This document shows positions 22,949-36,085 of a stretch of 64,000 nt of DNA, piece after piece. The position numbers and the translations under genes were made by a program. The notes under the pieces are model-generated. The model did not search any database, was not told the DNA's origin, and saw only the letters and a list, made by a program, of their open reading frames with translations. This DNA comes from Drosophila pseudoobscura (Eukaryota > Arthropoda > Insecta > Diptera > Drosophilidae). Location: assembly GCF_009870125.1 (NCBI RefSeq), contig NC_046679.1, positions 20,770,001-20,834,000 on the forward strand, in the 5' to 3' direction. The stretch's first letter is position 1. The number at the start of each line of letters is the position of its first letter.

Positions 22949-24831
22949 TGTACAGCGAATACACTTATACACTGCAACATTTTGGGGCGAGAAAGAGATA
23001 GACATAGGTGTATATAATATTTTGTATATTCGTATATTTGGAAAGATGTATAAGGCACGAGACGGTCGCGATAAAGATAGTGCTGTGGCAGGTGACAGCA
23101 TTTCCCTGATTGGTGCAGTAAAGGTTGGCACTGAAACACCCCCTTAATAATCGCAATTCGCGATCTTCTATAGTAAACCATTAATCAACCTCAAATGCGC
23201 ATTGCAACCTCTGATAGCCTTAAAATAGGGGTAGTCTGATCGTCAGCAAAACTGAACGCAATAGTCAAGTCGAAGAAGGTACTTTCAAAGCTCCTACAGC
23301 CTTTTGGGGGTTTTCCTTACATATAACGAATATTACAGAAAAATGCACACCAATATTTAGTTACTCCCCATTCTACAAATTGCAAGATCAAAGGGTTAAT
23401 ACAAACCAACAGACAGACGGTCATGGATACATCAGCATGCAATAGGAAACGCTATCACCGCTACAAAATTTAATCGAATATTGGCGGTTAACGACTCGGC
23501 ATTCATACAGACATAGACGTACATAAGTCCGTCTACTCGGCGGTCCACATTACGTTTTTCCTATTTGCCGAATTCAACCGAAAACCATTAAAAAACGAGC
23601 GTGAACATTGAGTTGGAAAAGTTCACTGGAAAAAAAACGTGGCTTCTAATTGGAAAAATATACATATGTTTTCTTAAAAATAGCAAGTGGCAACATTGGT
23701 TTAATAGGCAGCATTATCCTACGTTTCCAATTTATGTAAATGTTCGAAAATATTTTAGTGTTAGATAAATATTGATCGACAATATTCCAATATTATATGA
23801 AAAGAACCGAACCTAAAACATTTGGAAGCGAAGCACACACAGACACACACCCCTGCAGACGCTTGTGGCGCTAATGGCGGCCGCCTGTGGCAGCGGAATG
23901 ACGAAACTCTGCTGCAGAGCAGACGAAAGGTGAGAGCAGGCGGAACTGTGCTAATCCGTACAGCGCAGACGCACCCATCTCTCCAGGATTCACAATTTGG
24001 AATTAATAGAACGAAAAAAAAGCACACACACTCTACATATTCTAAGAAACCCTGTACTCTGCCCTTTTAGCACAAATAAAATACCATATATAAACGATTT
24101 CAACTTATAGATCACTCCGAGAGGCAGGATGTCTTCGAATAATTAAAAAAACTCACGTGACAAGATTAAGCAAGTGCATTAACTAATAAACACAACGGAG
24201 AAAAAATCCACGACTTGCACAAATCCGGGTGATAAAAAGAAAGAACATCCGATAGGCTTTGGTGATGGCCAGATTACCAGTCGAAACAGAGTTGCATTTA
24301 CAAGACAATTGTATTCAAAAAGCTATTGCACCTTTAGAGACATGACATTAGGCCAACAATATACATTTTAACGAGGTGAGCAGCACAATTTGACGATTTC
24401 CCATTTATATTTTTATATATTACTAGATTTTAGAGACCACTTGGAATGCCTTTTCACGTGTCTTAAATTGTTTACTTTTAGGTTAATCATTCCACTTATA
24501 GCTGCTAAGTTTTTTGCGTAGATGATTGATATCATGATTATCATGATTGATAATATGATGTTTTCCAACACACACAGTCAGCCAGCCAGCAAAATTGGTT
24601 CTTAAAATTGCAACAGTCAATAATCTCTGCAGCAGCGTTGCTCCCAGCTTACTGGACGTATATATATCTCTCGCTCTCACTACATGATTTACCGATAAGA
24701 CCGTCTCTGTTTTATAGCTAGTCTATTAGCCAAGTCTAATGTCATACAGCCAGAGCAGCGCCAAGAGGTGCGAAGATTGCAACGGGCACCACAATTAGAT
24801 ATAGATTTGAAACTATTAAGCTAACTTTAAC

Positions 24832-25439
24832 TAGTGATGTAAAAACATGTTTTTTTTGCCGATTTTTGCCGATTTTTTACGGTGTTTTTGCCTGTACCGA
24901 GGTTGAGCGATGCGTCGATGTTTTGCAAAACATCGATCAATTAATTTCAAATCTGTAAGCAGCAAACACAGCAATGCCTGCCTCATTTGAAAGCAATCCT
25001 TCGTGTTTTTGGGACGGTATGAAAAGTACCTATCCTAATTTATACAAAATTGCAATGCAATTTCTGACGTTAATGGCATCTTCTGGGTGTATTTTGAACG
25101 GGTGTACTCAGCGGCTGCTAACATATTAAATTGAAAACGTAATAGACTTTAACTTGTGCGACTAAGTCGTATTTTGATTTTTGCAAAGCATTGACAAATA
25201 GTACTTATTTGAAATATTAGTTATCTCTGATCCACAATGATATGTAAAAGACTGTTATGAAAGCATAATGTTCCTTTGTTGAATATTCGTTTTATAATCA
25301 AATGGGAAAGATTTTAAACATCGGTCATACATCGACGCATCGAAGAATAAATCCGATGTATCAATCCAACATCGATGTTTGATTTTGACAACATCGATGG
25401 ACATCGACATCGATGTTTTCATTCAAATTTACATCACTA
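24832..25439. mobile_element. hAT-like non-autonomous transposon, array copy 4
   Basis: 608 bp, with the same terminal repeats and flanking duplications as in copies 1 and 2. It differs from them by scattered single bases only (for example TTAATTTC for TTATTTTC near 24942). Confidence 0.85.
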
Positions 25440-25621
25440 ACTTAAACTACAACAACACAACAACACAAACAATTTTAGGTAATTTTTCCCAGTGTAACCG
25501 TATATTGTAAAAATATCAATTAATACGAAAAAATACTAAAATTGAATAAAGCGTTTGGCTATTTTGTGGCGCGCATTGCCAACAGAGCATAAAATTACAG
25601 AGAAACTGAATTCTGATGATA

Positions 25622-25999
25622 TTATAAAGGAGCTTGCCATAATGAACGCAAGAAAAGTAATATATTGAATGCGAGCGCTGTGAAACACTGATCCGACTCT
25701 ACTGTTTCCGCACAATTCTCGCTGGCCAACCTCTTCCCGTAACTTCCGTGATCCCGATCATATAGAGGCGCCTGCTTCTCCATGGAACGCAACAGCTTCA
25801 CATTCGACTCGAGACAAAACATCGCACTCAAAGTCAAACACTTTAAATCCAGCACAGAACGGAGAATCTCCCCCCCGCCTAGAGCATTTCCATGATGGAA
25901 ACGAAAGTGAAAACAAATGAAAGTCGTGCAGGGGAATATATTAAAACGAGAGAGAACTCCTTTGACCCGAAGGAGCACAGCTAAAAGCAGTCGCTGCAT
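25622..25999 (-). other. Open frame across the right edge of the array, status unclear
   Basis: On the minus strand 125 codons are open here because of the extra bases near 25807-25834; at the internal junctions the same region breaks into two shorter frames. The first 30 residues are hydrophobic and the middle (KLLRSMEKQAPLYDRDHGSYG) looks protein-like, but the end is AT-rich. No domain is recognised. It may be an old exon whose ends were cut up by the duplications, or chance. Confidence 0.25.
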
Positions 26000-26013
26000 T
26001 ATAAATATTCAGT
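25851..26013 (+). repeat. Right direct repeat / fifth-unit stub
   Basis: The sequence restarts the unit (anchor at 25926) but similarity stops around 26013, where copies 1-4 continue differently. It shares with the left edge (4737-4912) bases not present at the internal junctions (for example AACGAAAGT and AAATGAAAG). It thus represents the pre-duplication flank. Confidence 0.7.
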
Positions 26014-29000
26014 AGATATTTGGGGTGCATATTGTGACCCTTTATGAAAATGATTATGGAATGTGGGTGAAGCGATTTTGATATAAGACTCGAAAGACTA
26101 GACCTGTTTAAAGCGCAAAACCAGAGCTCAAAGTTCATTGACCTTTTCATAAATACTTATAGAGAAAAAAGTCTTTGAATTGTGCTCCTATACAATAGTA
26201 TTTGATTAGAGGAACTTTCCCCCTTCCTGCGCTTCTGCCATAAAAAACTTTTTGTGTCATTTCTTGATCGGTTTTCCGTATCTTAAACTGTCATTACGGA
26301 TGCAACTGGCCGATGCTTGTGCCTTCCGTTTTATGGAATCATAAAAGTATTTAATTGATATATGCGTGTGCTGGCATAATTGCCAGAGATAACGAGAAGG
26401 CGAGAGGGAGAAAGTGGAGCAAATATGCAATGCGAAATGCGTAATGAAAGCGTTGCAATTTTTGCAATTTTTCAGCTTTTTGCCGCTGCCTTTCCGCCCC
26501 CATATTCGGAATTCCCATAATCTCCCGGCGAGAAGCCAAGGTCCAGGCCGGAGTGGACTCTGGACCGCGAACCGTCGTTACGGATATTACATAATGAAAG
26601 TTAACAATTACGACGCCCTCGTGCGAAGGCTTCAATTAAATTTTTGAGTTGTGGCCGTTTTTATTGTGACTGATAATTGCAATGTAATGACACTGGCGGG
26701 ACCCTCGACGCTGAACCAGCGAGTCCAGGTCCAGGTCGTCACAGTGGGTTAAACATCCGCGACGCGTAGTATCACTCCCAGCACCCACCCACAGAGAGAG
26801 CCGCAACCAAGCATTTTAATTATCCCATTGTGTGGACATGTGCATGTCGATGGACGATGGAGGATGCAGGATGTAGGACTCAGACCCTGGCCACGCGGAC
26901 ATATTGAATCGGATGTGGCATGAAATTGCCGAGAAAATGTGCAAACAAAAATCTCAGAAATTATTCAACGCCATCATTAATGGTTGAGAGATCAATTTGT
27001 GCGTTCAGCAATGCATTGTGGAAAAAATATAAGCTCTGATTGGAGACAGGCCACCAGTTGAGGTCGCACCCCGTTCTGTGTGACGCAGTTCCGCTGGGCA
27101 TGGAGCTGTTATCAACAATTAATTAAATAAAAGCCCGATCATTAGGCCACGATTTGTGGGGCGTTTCCGTTTCCGCATCAGGCGCACACACACGAACCAT
27201 TAAGTGATATGCAGGGAGGAGGTCAGAGAGGATTCCGCCAGAGTCCGGAGTCCGGAGTCCGTAGACCGTAGTCCGGAGGAGATAGCCTCACACATTCCCC
27301 CCATTATGGGTGGCAATCAGAATACACATACACGCACACAAGCTAATACACACACATGTATGAAGCCTCCGGTTTGCCATTGTTGCCGCTTGATGGCTGC
27401 CGGCCATTTTGTTGCTGCCGTTGCCGTTGCCGTTGTTGTTGCGGCGCTTCTTGATTCTACTGCCATATCATCATTACTGTTGCTGCTGCTGCTGCTGGTG
27501 CTGCCTCTGCTGTGATTTGTTGGCATCGTTACTGTTGTCGCTCTCAGCAAACTGTGCATAAATCGTGCACACCTACATTATGTTGCGATAAATCTGTAAT
27601 GACCAAACCAGACCCCGAACCAAAACCAAACCGAACCGAACTGAACCGAACTGAACCAAAACGGAGGAGACAGACCAGACCCACCGACCGACCAGAGGCC
27701 AACAAACCAACCGTACAACCAACCAAGTGACCAACATCCACAGCAACAAATGACTCCCTTGGACCCCCAGTGCCACTGCCGCACCACACAGTTACTCGAA
27801 CAAGTATGCGCTCAAGTTAATTTGCGTGTGTGTGTGCTTAAATGTGCGTAATTATTGTTTATCTACAATACATTACAATTTAACCGCAGACTGGGGTTTT
27901 TATATCAATTGCAATCTATTCAAATAACTCATACGAGGACGAGTATATGAACATCATTACAAATTGAGAGTGGAGTGCACACGTTTGCTGCTCCGTGGCA
28001 TGGGGCAAGGGAAACGATAATGGCCATTAAACATTTAAAGTGTGAATATTAAACCAATTTCCTTATATCGAATAGAGTTTTGGTAGAATTTTATGTTTCT
28101 TGGCTATAAGTAGGGATTTATAGATGATCGAAACGTGCCTAAAAGAAACATAATAGGAAACCATTTCTATTTGACTAATAATAAATAAAAAAAATAATAA
28201 TTAATAAATATTTTCTTACTCTAAGAAAAACCGCTTTAATCTTTAGATATTCTAAGAGAAAGTTCTCCTCTATCCCAGAAGTCGCCTCAAGAAATATGAA
28301 TGTGGTTCTTTTAATTCCAAGTTTCATCAAGAAACTTTCCACAAAAACTATGTTCAAACCTCACCAGAAATACCTCTTTAATCTACAGGTTTCCTAGAGG
28401 AAATCCACTTTTTATTTTTGTTCCTTCGGGAAACTTTCACACAAAATGCACATGTAATGAAATTAGTATAAACTTCAAGCAATTTTATAGAAATATTCTT
28501 CTTAAATCATTTGCTGCAAATTCATTCCATTTTCCCTGTGGGGCATGCTCCACTTCGCACTTGCGCCGAATGCCATATGAAACTTTCACCTTTGCCCCGT
28601 GACTGGGAGATGGGGGAGGATTCAAGGGGGAGTCAATGCCACATTTGCCAGCCTCTCTGGCAGCCAGTTTGGAGTAATTAAGTTAATTTGTCTTGAGTGC
28701 CGGGGCCAGAGATTCCAACTTTTGCCACATATTCTCGACTCTCTCTTTGCTCTCTCAGCCGCTGTCTCCATCCCTCCCCCCGTCGGCAGACGGCAGACGG
28801 AACGCTGATTACGTTGCACATTAATTTAACCATTTCATTTTGTCATTTTATTACTTATGGAAGGAAGACCCCCACCCTCGCCCTCATCAATTGTAAGTTT
28901 AATAAACTCTTTTACTTAAATTATATTTACGAGGGGTGCCGCGAAACAAAAACAAATAAGACAAAAAAGAATGGGGCGCAGTGATTCTGCAGAGCGGGGT

Positions 29001-29070
29001 GGTGGGTAGGCAGCATATTTTGTGAATGTGCAACACAGATACGTCGCAGAGTCACAGATAGCTGTCTCTG

Positions 29071-29077
<7 letters not shown>

Positions 29078-29111
<34 letters not shown>
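29078..29111 (+). repeat. TG dinucleotide microsatellite
   Basis: An uninterrupted run of about 17 TG units is followed by a G-rich stretch. Such runs vary in length between individuals and assemblies. Confidence 0.9.
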
Positions 29112-29116
<5 letters not shown>

Positions 29117-29646
29117 GGGCATCATTAAGCGCTCCATTTTGATACTTAAAACTTTGCGATGCGATGCTATGCTCCTCCTGCCACAGGCTGTTCCTTTTCC
29201 TTGCTGCAGCCACACCAGAGGCAGCGACAGAGGCGACGTAATTTTTAATAGTTTCGCAATTAAATCGTAAAATTTAACAACTTTGCGCACTTCTTAACGA
29301 AATTGCGCAACCAACGAACGAAACTCTGACACTGATGCATTTCCGGTTAGCCAGGAGCCGGAAGCGGGAAGCGGGAAGCTGGTGGTCGCTGGGTGGGGGG
29401 ACGGCCACGATGGGGCGCGCTGAAGTGGCAAACTGCATTGCGCTTAATGAGAAAATTTCCCAGCCAAAAAAAGTTTATTTCCAGTTGTTTGCTTATTTGT
29501 TGCTGGTTTTCTTTTTTCTGCCTTTCCAACTTTCGCTTTCCCCTGCAGCTTTCGGCTTTCGGCTTTTGGCTTTTCATATCTTCATTTAGGGCTGCGGAGT
29601 TTTCTTTATTTTTATAAATGTAGAAGATTAATTATGGTCTCAAAAA

Positions 29647-29675
29647 GAGAGAGAGAGAGAGAGCGAGAGAGAGAG
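29647..29675 (+). repeat. GA dinucleotide microsatellite
   Basis: A GAGAGA run with one GC interruption. In flies GA runs can act as GAGA-factor sites, but there is no gene start nearby to suggest promoter use. Confidence 0.8.
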
Positions 29676-30728
29676 CGGTGAAAGCTGAAATATCTAACCA
29701 TGAATCATTCGAAGACTCGAAGCGAATTGGCAACTAATCTCACACCACCCCCGGGGAGGAGGGGTCATGCATATAAATCCAGCAACCACAGACACACATT
29801 TTGCCACATTGCCAGGCGGCAGGGCAGGCACCTCAAATTAAATTAAGCCATAATTTATTTCTCAGAAAAAGAGCAGGAAACGAGGAAAGAAAAGCTCAAA
29901 ATTCAAATGCCCAACAAAAATATGGCTCTAAAATCTGCTGCACAGACACACACACACACACACAGTTAACTTGGCCAAAAGAAAAAGCAGAAAAGTTGAG
30001 AGAATTTATTGGAATTCCATCAATTGTGGGCCCCCTCTCAGTGTTCCCATTTCTAGTGGTTAGGCATCCCGCTGTGACCCGCACAAAAACTGAACTCCAA
30101 CTGCCAGGCCAAGCAATGCTTTAAGCTGGCGGCTAGGGGCTAGAGGCCAGGGACTGGGACGGGGAGACAGAGTTAGAGCCAGGACCTGAGCCTGGAGACA
30201 GAGCCAGGAGCCAGACCTATCGTGGACACTGGGCGGATGGCAGTGTGACCCGCAGGAGGGACTTTGGCATGGAACGGCTCATCATAAATACAAAGCAGGG
30301 CCAGCGCTTTGTCAGGCAACGTTCGACACTTTTATTGGCTCCCACACTCTAGTGCCTGCTGTCGTTCTTTCTGGCCGTCATCGATATGCCAGCAGCATCC
30401 TGCAGTTTCATCTGCCATCCCAACTTCAACTGCTTCTCCAAACTCCTGCATCGTCTCCTGCATCTGCTGCAGCATCTCTTGCCCCAACATCTGCTCCTAT
30501 TCCTACCTTCTGCCACCATACCATCATGCTCTGGGCACTGGCACCTCATGCCTGCCAGGCCTGGGGTTCCTTTGTGCCAGGCAAATGAAATTGAAAATTT
30601 TTATGATGCCTGGCTGGCAGCGGCAGCACACCCGGAGCTTGCTCAAGTTCCTAGAATGTTGAAAATTTAAGCAGCTATATAAAGTTTGTTAATCCAGCAG
30701 CTGATTAAGATGAGATTGAGAGGGGCTC

Positions 30729-30755
30729 GAGCCAGAGCCAGAGCCAGAGCCAGAG
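30729..30755 (+). repeat. GAGCCA hexanucleotide tandem repeat
   Basis: Four and a half perfect head-to-tail copies of GAGCCA. No reading frame through it is coding. Confidence 0.85.
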
Positions 30756-31357
30756 GTGAGGCCTCGGGGCAAAGGTTAATGGCATAGTCAAAGTCAAAGT
30801 CTGTATAATTTTTATGACTACCAATGGACTACACGTGCTCTGCCTCTCGTTGATGTTTATGGCACGGGTCTCGGCCTCTAGAAAAACTGCAGCTTAAATA
30901 TTTTGTAGAGCAGAACTCTTGAACTAAACGAGTTAGCAGGGAGGTCGGGGTTGGTCTTTTGCTGGGGGCTGCAGGGCTCCAAAAGTAGCTGGCAAGTAAC
31001 AAGCTTAACCGCAAAAGTTTTAAATAAACTTTTGTTACTGTTTTTCCTATATATAGTAGTATGTGTGCGTCCGCGCAAGCGGCATAACTATAACTTCCGA
31101 TTCCGGGTGGGGAGGTCTTGGGGGTGTTGCTGAAGTTGTTTCCTTGTAATACAGTTAAATATAAATTCAAAAAATATACGACTACGAGTGCGAGAGAGCA
31201 ACTTTCCTTGCCACCATTTTTCCTTGTTGGTTTCTGCTATTTTTCCCCTTTTTTTCCTTTTGCTTTCTTTTTCTATATTTTGTTGCCACGTTTTTGTTAC
31301 TTATGCAATTTGCATGAGCGGCAAACACCCACGGAACAACTAACAAGTCTGCTCGAC

Positions 31358-31403
31358 AACAGCAGCAGCAGCAACAGCAGCAACAGCAACAGCAGCCGCA
31401 GCG
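31358..31403 (+). repeat. CAG/CAA trinucleotide repeat
   Basis: Interrupted CAG/CAA units would read as poly-Gln in one frame, but the frame closes quickly and the surroundings are not coding. Confidence 0.8.
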
Positions 31404-34400
31404 AACAGCCACAGCAACAATGATGGCAGCCAGCAAACTTCCTGCCTGATGAATAAGTGTCTGCTCCGCCATGTTTGTTCTCCTCTCTCCTTTTCTTCTC
31501 TGCCCTTCTGTGTGTGTGCGTATTTAGCTTGTTTCAATGTATGCAACAAACAACAATAATAAAAACAACTTCCTAATTGAGAAAATAAAAATCAGCAACA
31601 ACAATAACTGCCTCGAATGGCGACAATGGGTACAATAAATGGAGTCGCGGCTGAAGTCGTTTCGAAAATGGAGTAATTAAGAGCTAATGCATAACTGAAT
31701 AACCCCAAATGGAAATTTAAAGAAAGAAAGTTTCCCTTTGGGGTTTAAAATTTACTTTAAATAACTCTTTAATTGGTCGGTTTCTTGGGGACATTCCCTC
31801 AAGCGGAACTTACCTCTTTCTCAGCTCATTTCACCCATTGTATCGCCAAGAGCCACAGCGAAAGAGGCAACAACAGCAGCAGCAGTGCAGCATAGCCGCA
31901 GTCTGGCATAAATTTAACGCAGCACAAGACGGACTTCCGCTCGGACCAACCGCCATGTTTTTATGCATGCAGCCTGCGCCCATTGCCAGTGCCAGCGTCT
32001 GTGCCTCTGCCTTTGCCTGTGTGTCTCTGTGTGTTAAAGTACACTTTAACAAAACAAAACAAAACAAAACAAGAAAACGCAAACAGAACAGAGCATTCCC
32101 AAATGAAGTTATACAAAACGCTGATAGCCACCAAACGAGAGGAGAGCCAGCAGCCACCAACAGCAGAACAGGCAGAACAGGCAGAACAAATGGCGAGTCA
32201 TATTAATTTCTGCTATCTCCGTGACGCTTTACATGCGTACTCCTCGTACTCCACGCAACTCTAGCAATAAATTTGATTTGTTTAGCAATTTGTTGCATAT
32301 CGCATTGCGCATACGCCCCGTGCATCCATCTACTTGCAGTCACGTCGTCGCTCTGGCTCTTGCTGGGGCTCTGCGCTCTCTGGCTGTGACTGTTTCTGTG
32401 GCTCTGGCACTTGCTTTCACAATGAATAACGTGAATGTGTATGTATGTATGAGTGTGTTTGTTGTTTGTTATTTTTTTCTGCCTTTTATGTTGCAGCTTC
32501 ATGCCGACATTTTATGCACTCCCATTGACAATAATTTATATTGAAATGTGTCGTTGCTACAGGACTCGAACAGCTCCGTGCGTGGGTGTATTTGTTTCGA
32601 GTGGTTGGCGCATTTAACATGTTGTGCACGGCCATCATTCATTCGATGAAGTAAATTACCTCTTTCTCTAGAAAAACAGGAGGAGTACAGTTCCCCGTAC
32701 TCCCCGCCGAAAACATCGTCGTTTGTGGGGAACTCTCCCCATTTATTTCGCATTCTGCCAAACAATTATGACCCGAACATTTCCTCGCCAGTGAAAATGC
32801 AATTCTAATTTGTCCGCTTGGAGTCATAACTCTCAGTGCAGCGACACTTGCAACAAACTATCGCGGCTGCTAGAAGTTTTCCTTCCTTCCTCTCCCTTTT
32901 TTGTGGGGAAAGAAAAATGCAATCGATGAAGGTCCCGGTTCCTGGTGGACCTTTGCGAACATTTTAATAATTAATAACAATTTAGCATGCACTTCATTTT
33001 AATTATTACTCAATTAGGTCAGCGCCATTACAATTTAAGTACGCGAGGCGTAATTAAACAATTTTCAGGCCAATGGCAGCGCAGCTCTTTCGCCCAGTTC
33101 CCCATCGCTATCCCTCCCCCCTCGCCCCTCCCCCCGCACATCCTTGATGGGTCCGAGTCCAGCGCGTTCTCGTTTCGCGTGAAAATTTGCTCCTCGCTGT
33201 CATTAGGGATGGTTTTGGTGTGTAAATTTGATTTCATAACATTTTGTCAGTGCCGCATTTATGATGCACATAAATTTTACGACCAATTTCAAGTTATAAA
33301 TAGTTGATGAGGAGGCATCAAGACCCAATGAAGTGACGATGGCGATGGCGATGGGAAGCAGGACATCCGCAAAAGCACAGTCAAATCAACATCCTTATCC
33401 GTTTGGCGTTCTTAAGTTTTAAGTGCATCAAGTCGGAATCTCTTTTCTTTTGCTTTAGCTCAAAGTAAAAAAAGTAGAAAATTAAACGAGTGTATTCCCT
33501 GCGGTGGCGAGAGATCTGCAATTCCATTAATTTTTCGAGTGTGTGTGTGTTTGAAATGAAAGGTGAAACGGGCATCAGAGATGGAAGCAATTTGAATGTC
33601 ATTAGGCGGGAGGAGCACCCAAGACAATCGAAAAATCCACGCATGGAGCCCAGCACGGAAACACAGGAAACCGGATGCGGAATGCCGAATCCAAAACCGA
33701 TGACAACACCAACAAAAGCAACGTAAGAGCCAAAAAAATAGAGAAAGAAAGGTATAAATAAAACTTCATATCTGATTGAATAATAATGTGTGCTTAAGGA
33801 TTTAATGCGCTGCCGGCAGCTGCTCGGGGCCCCAGGACGACTCTCGGCAGCTCCCAATGGAGAAAAACGAAACAGCGACGACAACAAAATGTTAAATTAC
33901 AATACCATGAATGAGAGAAAAAGGCAGCAGAAGCAGCAGCAGGAGACACACGGCCAGTGGGGAATTTTGTTTGCCTCGATGCTGATTGCCAAAAAAAGAA
34001 AGAATAAAAATAATAAAAAAAAAAAAAAAAAATAGAAAGGCAACAGAAAGCAGGCCGGGTCCCGGCTTTCAGGGGGAGAAAAAATTGAATTTCCTTATCG
34101 CACGTTTTCAAATTAACCCAACAGCCCCATCCCTCCACATGCCACCCAGCCCTATGCATATGTGGGTTCCAGGTCGTGGTACAGGCCCCGGGCCCCTCTG
34201 GCACTGCGTGTAAAGCTTATTTGAATTTCAAATACAATTTCGTGTTGGTACCCTTTTCGAAACTATCATCATTAGCAGCACATTTAGACAGACACCCCCC
34301 GCCGCATACTTATCCTTTTGGCCAAGTCCTTTCCCGATTACACAATCCAACTCTTAGGGCCCATATCTTTATTGATTTCTGAGCTTATGATTAGTCAATG

Positions 34401-34672
34401 TTGATAAGACGACGATTATAGCTTATGAAGGAATGAATGGTTTGAATACCATTCCCTTGGAGACATAATCGAACGATGGTTTATTTTACGTTATTAAATT
34501 TTGAATTTTTTGAACTTAAATACCCAATCACAATCCGAATTACTAGAGATCCACTTAATGCATTAATTAAGAACCAAAATTAGAGTAAGGGCAGCAAAGC
34601 CAAGTGATGTTGAACAGATTATTGAATTACCATAGCTGGTTAAAAGAAACGAAATTAATATTAAGATTTCTT

Positions 34673-35389
34673 TCACAAGAGTCTTTCGAGTACATACTTC
34701 CTCCTGGGAACATTTTCTTCGAATTGCCCTTTAAAATTTCCTGGTGGCTTGTACCGGCCCACAACCCAAATTCTGCCAAGCTTGCTGTGAGTATATGTTG
34801 CAGTCAAGTATTATATATTGTACATGCATCCATGATCGATGATTACTCACTCTGTAGCCTTGCCCATACCCAGGTGGGTAGAGGCCTTCCAGACGACTTG
34901 CGTGAAGTGCCCGGTTTCCATATTGAATCCTGGCTTCTTAAAATCGTACTTGGATATTTCATCATACCACATCTTTACAACGGAAAGGGGATCGGAGTAG
35001 GTGTAGGCTAAGTTCTCTCCAAGCCCGGGACGATCTTCTGATTTCGAGTGCTCAAGCTTACCCAATTCGGCCAGAGTCTGTGTGTGACAACAAAAGCATT
35101 AGATATTTTGACTCTTCGAATTCGTTTCGAATTGCATCCATACCTGGGCATATGATTCACAGCCTTTGGTGATATCCGAGTCTAACTTTAGGGCCGGGAC
35201 ACCGTGCATTTTTCTGTACTCATTATGCTTTTTAAGACCATCCTCAGCGAAATCCGCATGGATATGGGCGAACTGTAAGTAACGATGATCGAGCCTCGTA
35301 TAATTTGCTAATCATTTGTATTATTTATTTTATTTTATTTCACTTACCCAAAAAACGGCTAACAAAATCAAAATACTTTTTACCCTCAT
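34673..35389 (-). CDS. Secreted CAP/SCP-domain protein, four exons
   Basis: I assembled this gene from complement 35348-35389, 35144-35272, 34851-35077 and 34673-34784. The introns are 75, 66 and 66 nt with GT/AG ends, and the 169-residue product is open throughout. Exon 1 encodes a hydrophobic signal peptide (MRVKSILILLAVFW). The rest is one CAP domain of the small GAPR-1-like type: LKKHNEYRKMHGVPAL, then the His of KLEHSK, GENLAY with its Glu, TGHFTQVVWKAS with the second His, and VVGRYKPPGNF followed by FEENV near the end. The usual four-residue His/Glu cavity therefore looks present. CAP proteins are extracellular or lipid-associated; their function in flies is mostly unknown and many are reproductive. 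A TCAGTT initiator-like word lies on the coding strand at 35409-35414. The gene sits alone on its strand. Confidence 0.88.
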
Positions 35390-36049
35390 AGTTTGACGAT
35401 TAATTTGGAACTGACAATGTAACGAATGGTATTCGATAAGACAGTATTTTCCATGGCTATATTTCTCCCAGTTTTATCATCAGGGTAAGCCTTTTTAGTT
35501 CCAGCAGTTTTCCCTTACTGCTAACAGCTTAATGAACGCTTAATGCAGTCTGCCATTGAGGACAGGAGCCTTACAGATGACTTCAATATAGGACCATGTG
35601 CAGCCGCGACGAGGACAAAGGATAATGTGATGAGTGGGGATCGTCAGCGACAGCGGGCACGCCTCGAAGCCACATCAGATATTAAATCGTCTGAGTGTTG
35701 GGGGCAGCAAGGGGGCTAGATATCGGCCCACTTGTGTGTGTCCTGGGACTGTGGATACTCCCCGTGTGTGGCCGAGCCGCCGCAACGCATGTGGCTGATG
35801 CTTTGGGCCATCATTGCTGACAACAATATCAGCGTGGCAGCAGGGACACGAACAACAACTGCAAAGTAAGTACTTTGTGCTCCGCCTCGGCTTTGGCTTT
35901 GGCTTTTTTGGTTGTAAAATGTCAATTTGGGCCCTTGACAAAGATTTATTGTGTGGCGGAGGCGACAGTGTTTGATAGGCGCGCGCTTAAATATCCTATC
36001 CCCCCCATTGAATGTAGGGACATATTCACACTATCAGTTTCAGTTGGAA

Positions 36050-36085
<36 letters not shown>

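Larger units (their letters stand above)
20463..25925 (+). repeat. Tandem unit copy 4 (5463 bp)
   Basis: Last full unit. Its BESS gene has the 60-base loss but not the frameshift, so it is intermediate between copy 1 and copies 2/3. It contains the hAT-like element. Its right edge (25780-25925) differs from the internal junctions by an extra stretch of about 27 bp near 25807-25834 and by bases shared with the left edge of the array. Confidence 0.95.
26014..34672. other. Non-coding fly DNA between the array and the CAP gene
   Basis: No convincing gene. Open frames in this stretch are Gln, Cys or His rich products of simple repeats. Noted repeats are a TG run (29078-29111), a GA run (29647-29675), GAGCCA units (30729-30755), CAG/CAA units (31358-31403), an ACAAA run (about 32049-32072) and a poly-A run near 34014-34032. 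It could be intergenic or part of a large intron. Confidence 0.55.

Noticed and set aside
4819-25925. Array as a CRISPR, satellite or rDNA-type repeat
   Set aside because: Units are 4.7-5.5 kb, contain a protein gene and a transposon, and number only four; this is a segmental tandem duplication.
4819-25925. Array as a pure assembly artefact
   Set aside because: Copies differ by an intact versus broken frame, a 60-bp indel, a 608-bp insertion and a divergent patch in a nested pattern; haplotype mis-joins remain possible and need long reads.
32203-32502. His/Ser/Gln-rich minus-strand frame
   Set aside because: It arises from CA and GT simple sequence with no conserved feature.
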